9,487 bases of DNA from JABCPO02 sp963513115. Its GTDB lineage: Bacteria; Bacillota; Clostridia; TANB77; CAG-508. Shown here one piece after another: positions 1-7,468 of this stretch (positions are counted from its first letter, which is position 1; each line of letters begins with the position of its first letter). Where the stretch lies: positions 1-9,487 of the forward strand of contig CAUPPN010000032.1 in assembly GCA_963513115.1 (NCBI GenBank), read 5' to 3'. The position numbers and the translations under genes were made by a program. The notes beneath the pieces are model-generated. The model worked only from the letters and a program-made list of their open reading frames with translations, was not told the origin of the DNA and searched no databases.

Positions 1-18
1 TCTAATTAGTATTTTATT

Positions 19-46
19 ATTATATACCATTTTAAGCCATTGTCAA
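19..46 (-). promoter_or_regulatory. Consensus sigma-A promoter reading left, out of the window
   Basis: Read on the minus strand there is a perfect TTGACA (46 to 41), a 16-bp spacer and a perfect TATAAT (24 to 19). Transcription would start near position 12 and run off the left edge. It therefore implies an unseen gene to the left, divergent from the metalloprotease-like gene at 263. Both hexamers match consensus exactly, but in such AT-rich DNA the TATAAT alone would carry little weight; the TTGACA and the spacing make the case. Confidence 0.6.
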
Positions 47-205
47 ACAATATATACTTTAATTTTCTATACATTTTTTAACATTTTTTATTTTTTTATA
101 CTTTTATTTCTTTATATTTTATATTCTTCTTTATATTTACATATCTACATTTTCCTTACAATTATTTCTTCTAATATTACTTTTTATATATTTTTAATAA
201 TTTTT

Positions 206-234
206 TTGAATAGTTTTTTTCTAATTGATATAAT
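206..234 (+). promoter_or_regulatory. Sigma-A promoter with extended -10 for the HEFIH protein
   Basis: TTGAAT (206-211), a 17-bp spacer and TATAAT (229-234) preceded by TGA, giving an extended -10 (TGnTATAAT). Transcription would start near 241, leaving a leader of about 22 nt before the ATG at 263. The rest of 1-262 is AT-rich DNA with long T runs and no supported gene; it simply separates two divergent promoters. Confidence 0.75.
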
Positions 235-252
235 TTAACATATATAATTATT

Positions 253-265
253 GGAGAAATATATG
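253..265 (+). promoter_or_regulatory. Ribosome binding site that fixes the start at 263
   Basis: GGAG at 253-256 lies six bases before the ATG at 263-265. An in-frame TTG at 251 is also possible as a start, but it overlaps this Shine-Dalgarno sequence and has none of its own, so the ATG is preferred and the protein is 389 rather than 393 residues. Confidence 0.8.
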
Positions 266-1432
266 AGTGTTATTACTAAAGATATCAAAAAATTTAATAA
301 TGTAAACAAAGTAGATGATAGTATAAAAGCAAAACTAATTAGTGTTGTTGCAGAAAATATAGTATCAACTTTTGCTGAGCATAAAATATCATATGAAAAT
401 ATATATAACACATTATCTAAAGTTAAATTATATACAGCAGATATGAAGTCTGATTCAGATAGTGGCATATTAGATAAATATTTTCCATATACCAACACAA
501 TATATGTTAATTCAGATATATTTGAAAAAGCAATTTCAGATTACAATATTGAAAATATAGATATTGGATTAATACATGAGTTTATACATTGTCTCCAAGT
601 TCAAAGAAACAAAAATGAAATCACAAGAATTGGTATGTATGATTTAAGCAGTAAATTTGGATTAGGTATGAATGAAGCTGCAACACAATATATTGCTAGT
701 AATGTTTGTGGTAATTATTTTTCACACGTTAAATACTTTAACTTAGATTTTTTAACAATCTCTGAAAATTATTATCCAATAGAAACTGCAATTATATATC
801 AAATGAGTTTTTTCACAGGATCTTTTCCTCTTGTTTCTAGTGCACTTTTTGGTGATTCTCTTTTCAAAAATACTTTTATAGAACAAACATCAAAAGCAAC
901 ATATGATAAGATAGTTTCAAGTGTTGATCATATAATTGGTATACAAAATCAATTATCTCATGAATATATATTTTTAGCTAATTCAAATTTAACTGAAAAA
1001 AGCAAAATTAAAAAATTAAATAGTATTAAAGAAAATAAGGAAGCTCTTAAAAAAGTAATTTTGGATATTCAAAAAACAATATACACTGAATCATTTAATT
1101 CAATGCTTAAAAAGGTTGAAACATTAAGTGATGTTAGAAATATGCAAATAGCACTTGCAAAATTTGAAAATCTAATAATTATCTCAGAAGATGATTATTC
1201 ATATGATCAATTTAAAGATCTTATGATGACTAAACTTAAAAAAAGATTTGCCAAAATACAAAAATTCGGAAAATATAATTTTGCAAAAAGATCTAAAGTA
1301 GAAGTTTCTATGCTTCCAGCTGTTAAAAAAGTTAGTGCTTTCAAAATGTTTTTAAACAAACTTAAATTATTATTTGAACTTAAAACTAACTATAGAAAAG
1401 GATATAATCCTTTAATAGATAATATAATGTAA
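263..1432 (+). CDS. Putative cytosolic zinc metallopeptidase (HEFIH), uncharacterised
   Basis: I do not recognise the family by name. The protein has 389 residues, no signal peptide and no membrane segment, so it is probably cytosolic. Residues 105-109 are HEFIH, the HExxH zinc-binding and catalytic motif, in a helix starting IGLIHEFIHCLQ. About 28 residues on, NEAATQ (137-142) supplies a glutamate well placed as the third zinc ligand, as in gluzincin peptidases. The stretch before the motif (TNTIYVNSDIF, near 77-87) looks like the edge strand preceding the active-site helix in such enzymes. The C-terminal half is Lys-rich, mostly helical in appearance, and has no recognisable domain; it ends in a basic segment. 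It is a single-gene unit with its own promoter and terminator, converging on murC. Peptidase activity is inferred from motifs only; the substrate is unknown and a non-catalytic relative cannot be excluded. Confidence 0.7.
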   Translation: MSVITKDIKKFNNVNKVDDSIKAKLISVVAENIVSTFAEHKISYENIYNTLSKVKLYTADMKSDSDSGILDKYFPYTNTIYVNSDIFEKAISDYNIENIDIGLIHEFIHCLQVQRNKNEITRIGMYDLSSKFGLGMNEAATQYIASNVCGNYFSHVKYFNLDFLTISENYYPIETAIIYQMSFFTGSFPLVSSALFGDSLFKNTFIEQTSKATYDKIVSSVDHIIGIQNQLSHEYIFLANSNLTEKSKIKKLNSIKENKEALKKVILDIQKTIYTESFNSMLKKVETLSDVRNMQIALAKFENLIIISEDDYSYDQFKDLMMTKLKKRFAKIQKFGKYNFAKRSKVEVSMLPAVKKVSAFKMFLNKLKLLFELKTNYRKGYNPLIDNIM

Positions 1433-1496
1433 GTAAAGGAAGAAATAATTAAAGAATATATAGTTAAAAAGAAGTATATGATATAAGGTATAAAAG

Positions 1497-1527
1497 AAAA
1501 AAGAAATGCAATATGCATTTCTTTTTT
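1497..1527. terminator. Bidirectional terminator between the HEFIH gene and murC
   Basis: GAAATGCA (1503-1510) and TGCATTTC (1514-1521) form a perfect stem with loop ATA. Flanking A and T runs extend the pairing to 14 bp (1497-1510 with 1514-1527). Because each side ends in a run of A or T, the RNA hairpin is followed by a U-tract in either direction. It sits 64 bp after the stop of the plus-strand gene and 27 bp after the murC stop, so it can serve both convergent genes. Confidence 0.85.
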
Positions 1528-1553
1528 TTGTTTGTTCATATCTTTTTATTTTA

Positions 1554-2999
1554 TTATTTTCTAACTATTGTTATTACAACATCCTTATTCTTAGTTTCAG
1601 ATAATACATTTCCTAGATTAGTTACATCTCCTGCTCCTATAGTTATAACCAAATCATTTTCTTTAACATTTTCATATATATATTTTTTTATATCTCTAAA
1701 TGTTTCTAAGTATATTGCATTTTTACCTTTTTCTTTTAAAACTTTAACAATATCTTCACCAGAAATTGTTGGATCCGGTTTTTCTCTAGCTGGATATATT
1801 TTAGTTACAACTATGTTATCAAAATTTGAAAGAGAATCGGCAAAATTCTTATAAAACGCTTTTGTTCTACTAAAAGTATGTGGTTCAAATATTGCATAGC
1901 TCTTATTATAATTTTGGTTTTTTACTGTTTCGCTTAGTGCTTTTACTTCTGTTGGGTGATGTGCATAATCATCATATATTTTAGCTCCATTTACACTACC
2001 TTTGTATTCAAATCTTCTATGTGCACCATAATATCTTTTCATACCAGCTGCAATAGTTTCTTTATCTATTCCATTTAGTCTAGATGCTGCATATGCTGCA
2101 GTACTATTTAATACATTATGACTACCACTGACATTTAGTTCTATTTCTTGTTCTTCATTATTTATTGTATCTTTTATTATGAAAGTTGGTTTTCCATCAG
2201 TATATTTAATATCTGTTGCCATGAAGTCACCTTCATCTATACCAAATGTATATATTTTAGTATTTCTATTATTTTCTTTATTATATTTTTTCACATGTTC
2301 TATCACATCTTTAGTATGTGTATCCATACTATTAATAATAAGAATTCCATCATGTGTAATATTATCTGTGAATTTTTTAAATGATTTAACTACATTATCT
2401 ATATTTTTAAAATAATCTAAATGGTCTGCGTCAATATTTAATATTATTTCTGTTTTTGGGTAGAAATATAAAAAGCTATCCCTATATTCACATGACTCTA
2501 GTATAAAATAATCAGATTTTCCTATCCTATAATTACCTCTTATTTCCTTTAAGTAAGCACCTACTTGTACTGTTGGGTCTAGTTGCGCTTCTAGAAATAT
2601 ATCTGTAATTAATGATGTTGTTGTTGTTTTTCCATGAGTACCTGATATTGAAATACTGTCTGAATAATGCTTTGTAAGCATACCTATAAACTTTCCTCTT
2701 TCCATTGAAGGTATATTTAATTTTTTTGCTTCAACTCTTTCTGGGTCATCTTCTGGTATTGCAGCAGAATATATTACTACATCTGCTCCATCTATCATTT
2801 TTGTATCATGTCCTATTTGTATTGGTATACCTGCATTTTGCAATATTTCTGTTTGTTCAGAAGGTGTATTGTCTGAACCTGTAACTTCATATCCATTTAA
2901 GTGAAGCATTTGTGCTATAGCACTCATACTTACTCCACCTACACCAATTAGATGTACTTTTTTTACATCTTTAAAACCATCTATACTAATTTTTTTCAT
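1554..2999 (-). CDS. murC: UDP-N-acetylmuramate--L-alanine ligase
   Basis: MurC joins L-alanine to UDP-N-acetylmuramic acid using ATP, the first amino-acid addition in cytoplasmic peptidoglycan precursor synthesis. All three Mur ligase domains are visible in 481 residues, close to the usual length. The N-terminal UDP-binding Rossmann domain has GVGGVSM (19-25). The central ATPase domain has the P-loop GTHGKTTTT (120-128), a carbamylated-lysine/metal region and NIDADHLDYF (188-197). The C-terminal domain follows GSHNVLNSTAA (292-302), with RRFEYKG (328-334), DDYAHHPTE (343-351) and EPHTFSRT (372-379). The usual EADEY segment reads ESCEYRDSFL (168-177), which I take as a lineage variant. The start is supported by AGGGG six bases upstream. 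It has its own promoter and terminator and is not in a cell-division/wall cluster here. Identity is secure. Confidence 0.97.
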   Translation of the reverse strand: MKKISIDGFKDVKKVHLIGVGGVSMSAIAQMLHLNGYEVTGSDNTPSEQTEILQNAGIPIQIGHDTKMIDGADVVIYSAAIPEDDPERVEAKKLNIPSMERGKFIGMLTKHYSDSISISGTHGKTTTTSLITDIFLEAQLDPTVQVGAYLKEIRGNYRIGKSDYFILESCEYRDSFLYFYPKTEIILNIDADHLDYFKNIDNVVKSFKKFTDNITHDGILIINSMDTHTKDVIEHVKKYNKENNRNTKIYTFGIDEGDFMATDIKYTDGKPTFIIKDTINNEEQEIELNVSGSHNVLNSTAAYAASRLNGIDKETIAAGMKRYYGAHRRFEYKGSVNGAKIYDDYAHHPTEVKALSETVKNQNYNKSYAIFEPHTFSRTKAFYKNFADSLSNFDNIVVTKIYPAREKPDPTISGEDIVKVLKEKGKNAIYLETFRDIKKYIYENVKENDLVITIGAGDVTNLGNVLSETKNKDVVITIVRK

Positions 3000-3032
3000 T
3001 ATTATCCCCTAATATATTATTTTAACTTTAAT

Positions 3033-3061
3033 ATTATATCACTATGTATATATTAACTCAA
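3033..3061 (-). promoter_or_regulatory. murC promoter, extended -10
   Basis: On the minus strand: TTGAGT (3061 to 3056), a 17-bp spacer ending in TGA, then TATAAT (3038 to 3033). Transcription would begin near 3026, giving a leader of about 26 nt that carries AGGGG (3010 to 3006) before the ATG at 2999. The layout is nearly identical to the promoter of the gene at 263 (same TGATATAAT core, same 17-bp spacing). Confidence 0.75.
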
Positions 3062-3208
3062 GTTAGCTTTTTAGCTTTATATAACTATATATTACTATTA
3101 ATTAAAAACATTTTCAACATAAAAATTATAATCATTATTTTTAATACATATATAATCTAGATAGCATGTGCATATAAGCATATATAGTCAACAATTCTTG
3201 TATTATTA

Positions 3209-3248
3209 TTGCAAAAACATATTAAAAGATATATCATAAAGCTATAAT
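3209..3248 (+). promoter_or_regulatory. Probable htrA promoter region (two candidate -10 boxes)
   Basis: One reading is TTGCAA (3209-3214), a 17-bp spacer and TATCAT (3232-3237), with a start near 3244. A second, perfect TATAAT lies at 3243-3248 but has only a poor -35 (TATTAA, 3220-3225). Either gives a short leader before AAGGAGG at 3261. I cannot choose between them from sequence. The remaining part of the 3000-3271 interval is AT-rich and holds the murC promoter and a short tandem repeat, but no gene. Confidence 0.4.
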
Positions 3249-3260
3249 ACATAATAATTT

Positions 3261-3274
3261 AAGGAGGTATTATG
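3261..3274 (+). promoter_or_regulatory. Strong ribosome binding site for htrA
   Basis: AAGGAGGT (3261-3268) is an essentially full-length anti-SD match, followed three bases later by the ATG at 3272. It is the strongest Shine-Dalgarno sequence in the window and fixes the start, although the spacing is on the short side. Confidence 0.85.
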
Positions 3275-4711
3275 AGTAATAATTCAGAGAATTTTGAATA
3301 TAAAAAAATTACAAATAACAAAGAAAATAAAAATGGTTTTGTTAAATTTTTAAAAATACTTTTTACAATTATAATAATAGCTTTCATTTGTGGAGTTTGT
3401 ATAACTAACAAAGATCAAATCAAAAAATTCACAAATAAATATTTATCAAATCATGAAAAAAATGAAAATGAAAAGAAAAATGAAAATGTACTAGATAAAG
3501 GTCCATATTCTTCTGTAAATTTAGATGAATATTCTAAAACTTCAGAAGGAGTTGCACAAAGTGTCTTACCTTCAATTGTAGGAATAAAAGTAGAATATGG
3601 TGTTAATTCTCCTTTTTTAAGAGAAAATAACTTTAAAGCAGAAGCTGCAGGTTCTGGTATTATTCTTAGTAAAGATGGATATATTTTAACTAATAATCAT
3701 ATTGTAAGTCCTAGAAAATCAGAAACTCCATTCTACAACATATCAGATGCACAAAATATTAAAGTAACATTTAATTCATCAGATGATAAGAAAATAGAAG
3801 ATGCTGATGCTGAAATAGTTGGAGTTGACCCAATTACAGATTTAGCAGTAATAAAGGTTAAAAGAGATGACTTAATTCCTGCTAAAATAGGTGATTCAGA
3901 CAAAATCAAGGTTGGACAATTTGCAATGGCTGTAGGTTCTCCTTTAGGACTAAATAGCACAGTAACTGCTGGTATCATAAGCGCAGTAAATAGAAAAATA
4001 GACATTGGTGATGGTAAAACATATAATACAATTCAAACAGATGCTTCAATAAATGAAGGTAATAGTGGTGGTGCTTTAGTAAATTCTAGAGGTGAAGTAA
4101 TTGGTATTAACACATTAAAGTTTGCAGGTTCTGGTATTGAAGGTATGGGATTTGCAATTCCAATTAATCAAACTAAGCCAATAACTAAACAAATTATTGA
4201 ACACAAAAAAGTTTTAAGACCAACTTTAGGGGTAAAAGCTAGAGAAATAACTGAAGATATTGCATCCGTTCTAAATATAAAAAACGGTGTTATAGTAAAA
4301 GAAGTAATAAAAGGAAGTTCTGCTGACGAAGCAGGAATTAAAGAAAACGATATTATAACTAAATTCAATGGTATAGATATTGCAAGCGTTTCAGATATTA
4401 ACTCACAAAAAATTAATATTAAAGATGGTGATAAAGTTAATGCAGAAATTATACGTAATGGTCAAAAAATCAATTTAGATATAATTATGCATGTACTTGA
4501 TGAAGATAATCAAAATAAAAATCAAAATCAAAATATAAATGAAAATAACCAAAACAAAATAAATAATTTGTTTAATAAAGAAGAAAATAACAAAAATAAT
4601 GAAAACAATCAAAGTAATCAAAACAATCAAATTCAAAGCCAAAAAAATAAAAATAATAAAAATAATTCGAATGAATATGAAGAAATGTTAAAAAACTTCT
4701 TTAATAACTAA
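3272..4711 (+). CDS. Membrane-anchored HtrA/DegP-family serine protease with PDZ domain
   Basis: This is a trypsin-like S1C protease that degrades misfolded proteins at the cell surface. Of 479 residues, 1-22 are polar and Lys/Asn-rich (cytosolic), 23-45 form one hydrophobic helix acting as an uncleaved anchor, and 46-90 are a charged linker. The protease domain carries the full triad: His143 in TNNHIV, Asp190 in DPITDLAVIKV and Ser265 in GNSGGAL. A single PDZ domain spans about 316-407 (PTLGVKA onward, with GSSADEAGIKENDII). Residues from about 411 to 466 are an Asn/Lys/Gln-rich low-complexity tail, followed by EYEEMLKNFFNN; most HtrA proteins of Gram-positives stop soon after the PDZ. The gene is monocistronic, divergent from murC and convergent with clp. 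No regulator-binding site was recognised. The family call is very firm; which htrA paralogue it is cannot be told. Confidence 0.95.
   Translation: MSNNSENFEYKKITNNKENKNGFVKFLKILFTIIIIAFICGVCITNKDQIKKFTNKYLSNHEKNENEKKNENVLDKGPYSSVNLDEYSKTSEGVAQSVLPSIVGIKVEYGVNSPFLRENNFKAEAAGSGIILSKDGYILTNNHIVSPRKSETPFYNISDAQNIKVTFNSSDDKKIEDADAEIVGVDPITDLAVIKVKRDDLIPAKIGDSDKIKVGQFAMAVGSPLGLNSTVTAGIISAVNRKIDIGDGKTYNTIQTDASINEGNSGGALVNSRGEVIGINTLKFAGSGIEGMGFAIPINQTKPITKQIIEHKKVLRPTLGVKAREITEDIASVLNIKNGVIVKEVIKGSSADEAGIKENDIITKFNGIDIASVSDINSQKINIKDGDKVNAEIIRNGQKINLDIIMHVLDEDNQNKNQNQNINENNQNKINNLFNKEENNKNNENNQSNQNNQIQSQKNKNNKNNSNEYEEMLKNFFNN
4508..4672 (+). repeat. A-rich low-complexity tract encoding the HtrA tail
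   Basis: Reiterated AATCAAAAT- and AATAATAAA-like units encode the Asn/Gln/Lys-rich C-terminal extension of the HtrA protease. The strand is almost devoid of G. Such tracts are prone to slippage, so length may vary between strains. Confidence 0.7.
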
Positions 4712-4751
4712 ATTATTAGTTGATTATTAATTGATAAACATTTAATATATC

Positions 4752-4781
4752 AATAAAAAAGAGCTTTCGCTCTTTTTTATT
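4752..4781. terminator. Bidirectional terminator between htrA and clp
   Basis: GAGC (4761-4764) pairs with GCTC (4769-4772), and the flanking AATAAAAAA and TTTTTTATT extend the stem to 13 bp (4752-4764 with 4769-4781). The loop is UUUC in the htrA transcript and GAAA, a GNRA tetraloop, in the clp transcript. U-tracts follow on both sides. It lies about 40 bp after the htrA stop and about 86 bp after the clp stop. Confidence 0.88.
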
Positions 4782-4867
4782 TTGTTTATTATTTTTTATT
4801 ATCTTCTTATTTATATTATTTTGTATGTTATTTTATATTCTACTATTTTTACTGCTTTTTTATATAA

Positions 4868-7357
4868 TTATTTCTTAGTTATAACTATTTTCTTTTTCTT
4901 CTTATCATAATCTATAACTACTTCATCACCTTCTTGTATTTTTTTAGTAAGTATTAAATCAGTAAGTTCATCTTCTACAATAGTTTCTACAGCCCTTCTA
5001 AGTGGTCTAGCACCATATTTTAAATCAGTTCCTTCTTGTATTATATACTTTTTAGCTTCTTTAGTTACTTCTAGTTTCATTGACTTGTTTGCTAATGCTT
5101 CTTGTGTTTGTTTTAAGAATATTTCTACTATTTTAATTAATTCTTCTTCTTTCAAACTATCAAATACTACAATTTTATCTATCCTATTTAAAAACTCTGG
5201 TCTAAATATATCTTTAACAGCTTCCATTGTTTTGTTTTCACTTGCAGTCTTGCTATCCCCAAATCCTATAGTATTTGTATATATATTAGAACCTGCATTT
5301 GATGTCATAATTATTATAGTATTTTCAAAATTAACACTTCTACCTTGTGAGTCTGTAAGTCTTCCATCATCTAATACTTGAAGTAGTATATTGAAAACGT
5401 CTGGATGTGCTTTTTCTATTTCATCAAATAATATTATAGAATATGGATTTCTTCTAACTTTTTCGGTAAGTTGTCCACCTTCATCATATCCTACATATCC
5501 TGGAGGTGATCCAATCAATTTAGATACTGAATGCTTTTCCATGTATTCACTCATATCAAATCTAATTATATTATCCTCTGATCCAAACATTTCTTCTGCA
5601 ACTGCTTTTGCAAGTTCTGTTTTTCCTACTCCAGTAGGTCCAACAAACATAAATGATGGTGGTCTTTTTACTGTTTTAAGTCCAGCCCTATTTCTTCTAA
5701 TAGCTTTTGAAACACCTTCTACAGCGCTATTTTGTCCTACTACTCTTTTATGTAAGTTTTGTTCTAAATTAATTAATTTTTCTGTTTCTTCTTCAGTTAT
5801 TTTAGATACTGGTATCTTTGTCCATCTTTCAATAACTTTTGCAATATCTGTTTTTGTAAGTGGAAGTGGCTTAATTTCTTTTTCAATTTTTTCTATCTCT
5901 TCTTTTAGTTTACATTCTATCTGCTTATATTCTGCAGCTTTTTGATAATCTTCTGTTGAATCTAGTTCTACCGCCTCTTCTTTTTCTTGTTGTACTTTTT
6001 TAAGTTCTCTTTTTGTCATTTCAAGCTTATTTAATTTTGTATTTCCTAAGTTTATTTTTGAACATGCTTCGTCTATTATATCTATTGCCTTATCTGGTAA
6101 GAACCTATCATGTACATATTTTTCCGACATTTTAACAGTTTGTTCTACCATTTCTTTTGAAATTACAACCTTATGATAATTTTCATAATACTGTTTTATT
6201 CCATCTATCATTTCTATTGCTTCTTCTTCTGTTGGTTCATCGACAATAACAGGTTGAAATCTTCTTTCTAATGCTGAATCTTTTTCAATATATTTTCTAT
6301 ATTCATTTAATGTTGTTGTACCAACAACTTGTATATCACCATTAGATAATGCAGGTTTTAATATATTTGCTGCATTTGTAGAATTTTCTGAATCTCCAGA
6401 ACCCACAATTGTATGTACTTCATCAATTACTAATATAATATTTCCTAAACTTTTGCACTCTTTTATTATTCCTTTTATTCTAGCTTCGAATTGACCTCTA
6501 AATTGTGTGCCAGCAACCAATGCTCCCATATCTAATAGGTAAACTTTCTTATCCTGTAGTTTGTATGGAACATCTTTTCCTACTATTTTAAGGGCTAAAC
6601 CTTGTGCTATAGCTGTTTTACCTACTCCAGGTTCACCTATTAGAACAGGATTATTTTTAGATCTCCTATTTAGTATTTCAATAACTCTTTGTATTTCATT
6701 TTTTCTTCCGATTACTTTATCAATTTTTCCATCTTCTGCAAGCTCATTTAAATTAACACCATATTCATCTAATATGCTTTCCTTTTTAGCTTTTCTTTTT
6801 TCAGTTACTATAACTCTTGCAGTCTTTGGATTATTATTAGAATTACCTGATACACTATCTCTAATTATTTTTAATGTTTCTTCTAAACCAGGGTTTGTAC
6901 TTTCTTCTCCTAAAGTATCTTCTCCATTCATTATATTTTGCATATATTGTTCAACTTCATCTGCAAATTGTTCCCAAGATTCTTCTGAATTATCTGTATC
7001 TGCTTCTATTTGTCCTTTTTTAATTCCATCTTCTATCTTTTTTGACATTTCCTCCACAAAATCTAACATTTCTAGTGATGATATCTTAACATCTGGAAAA
7101 CCTTTCATTATTCTTTGCTGCGCATTAAATCTTCTCTCATTACCTATTATTCTTTCATCATCTTCTAAAAACTTTAATTGTTGTATCTCATTTTTTACGT
7201 CACTATAATTCATTGAAACTTTTTCTGATACCAAATTAACTACATCAGATACTAGTAGTTGTCCATCAGGAAATGCACCGCTATCATATAGTTTCATTAT
7301 TCTATCAATTATTTTATTATATTCTATATTAATTTTTAAACTCTGTTCTTTATTCAT
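4868..7357 (-). CDS. ClpC-type AAA+ unfoldase with a non-canonical N-terminal region
   Basis: This is a Hsp100 ATPase that unfolds proteins and most likely feeds ClpP. In 829 residues, the first AAA+ module has Walker A GEPGVGKT (241-248), Walker B ILVIDEVH (308-315) and arginines in LERRF (363-367). A short middle domain (about 440-500) with a UVR-like coiled coil (TEDYQKAAEYKQIECKLKEE) is of ClpC/ClpE size, too short for ClpB. The second module has GPTGVGKT (573-580), ILFDEIEKAH (642-651) and sensor-2 GARPLRR (782-788). IGF at 697-699 matches the ClpP-docking tripeptide, arguing for a protease partner. Residues 1-190 do not resemble the tandem Clp-N repeats that bind MecA or McsB; they are acidic and lack cysteine, so they are not the ClpE zinc finger either. 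No ctsR, mcsA or mcsB is adjacent. I leave the symbol blank because of the altered N-domain. Confidence 0.93.
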   Translation of the reverse strand: MNKEQSLKINIEYNKIIDRIMKLYDSGAFPDGQLLVSDVVNLVSEKVSMNYSDVKNEIQQLKFLEDDERIIGNERRFNAQQRIMKGFPDVKISSLEMLDFVEEMSKKIEDGIKKGQIEADTDNSEESWEQFADEVEQYMQNIMNGEDTLGEESTNPGLEETLKIIRDSVSGNSNNNPKTARVIVTEKRKAKKESILDEYGVNLNELAEDGKIDKVIGRKNEIQRVIEILNRRSKNNPVLIGEPGVGKTAIAQGLALKIVGKDVPYKLQDKKVYLLDMGALVAGTQFRGQFEARIKGIIKECKSLGNIILVIDEVHTIVGSGDSENSTNAANILKPALSNGDIQVVGTTTLNEYRKYIEKDSALERRFQPVIVDEPTEEEAIEMIDGIKQYYENYHKVVISKEMVEQTVKMSEKYVHDRFLPDKAIDIIDEACSKINLGNTKLNKLEMTKRELKKVQQEKEEAVELDSTEDYQKAAEYKQIECKLKEEIEKIEKEIKPLPLTKTDIAKVIERWTKIPVSKITEEETEKLINLEQNLHKRVVGQNSAVEGVSKAIRRNRAGLKTVKRPPSFMFVGPTGVGKTELAKAVAEEMFGSEDNIIRFDMSEYMEKHSVSKLIGSPPGYVGYDEGGQLTEKVRRNPYSIILFDEIEKAHPDVFNILLQVLDDGRLTDSQGRSVNFENTIIIMTSNAGSNIYTNTIGFGDSKTASENKTMEAVKDIFRPEFLNRIDKIVVFDSLKEEELIKIVEIFLKQTQEALANKSMKLEVTKEAKKYIIQEGTDLKYGARPLRRAVETIVEDELTDLILTKKIQEGDEVVIDYDKKKKKIVITKK

Positions 7358-7368
7358 ACATACCTCCT
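7358..7368 (-). promoter_or_regulatory. Ribosome binding site of clp
   Basis: On the minus strand AGGAGG (7368 to 7363) precedes the ATG at 7357 by five bases. It supports this start for the Clp protein, and therefore supports the unusual N-terminal region as really translated rather than a product of a mis-called upstream start. Confidence 0.85.
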
Positions 7369-7409
7369 CTTTAGTTATATGTATTGGTATATTATCTTTT
7401 GTTATATGT
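7369..7409 (-). repeat. Short direct repeat in the clp leader
   Basis: Plus-strand 7369-7382 and 7396-7409 share 13 of 14 bases (CTTT then A or T, then GTTATATGT), with a 27-bp repeat distance. Both copies are in the untranslated leader of clp, the first touching the Shine-Dalgarno region. No function is evident; AT-rich sequence makes chance possible. Confidence 0.45.
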
Positions 7410-7432
7410 TTTTAATCTATTAATTATTATAT

Positions 7433-7461
7433 ATATTAAAATATATAATACAATTTGTCAA
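7433..7461 (-). promoter_or_regulatory. clp promoter P2 (downstream of the operator)
   Basis: On the minus strand: TTGACA (7461 to 7456), a 17-bp spacer, then TAATAT (7438 to 7433). The -35 is perfect and the -10 matches 4 of 6. Transcription would begin near 7426 with a leader of about 70 nt. The CIRCE-like repeat ends only 7 bp upstream of this -35. Confidence 0.5.
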
Positions 7462-7468
7462 TACTTTT

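Noticed and set aside
251..262. TTG start four codons upstream of the HEFIH gene ATG
   Set aside because: It would place the start on top of the GGAG ribosome binding site and leave the ATG's ideal spacing unexplained.
235..498. Minus-strand 87-residue open frame
   Set aside because: It overlaps the start of the well-supported gene at 263, has hydrophobic, biased composition typical of the antisense of AT-rich coding DNA, and lacks a ribosome binding site of note.
1513..1854. Plus-strand 113-residue open frame over the end of murC
   Set aside because: It begins inside the terminator hairpin and runs antisense to conserved murC sequence.
3163..3191. Second leftward promoter with TTGACT at 3191 to 3186
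   Set aside because: No acceptable -10 occurs at 16-18 bp spacing, and the murC promoter nearer the gene is much better.
5391..5945. Plus-strand 184-residue open frame
   Set aside because: It is antisense to the second AAA+ module and middle domain of clp; its Ser/Phe/Ile-rich composition is that of a shadow frame.
6561..7208. Plus-strand 215-residue open frame
   Set aside because: It is antisense to the first part of clp; no ribosome binding site or recognisable domain.
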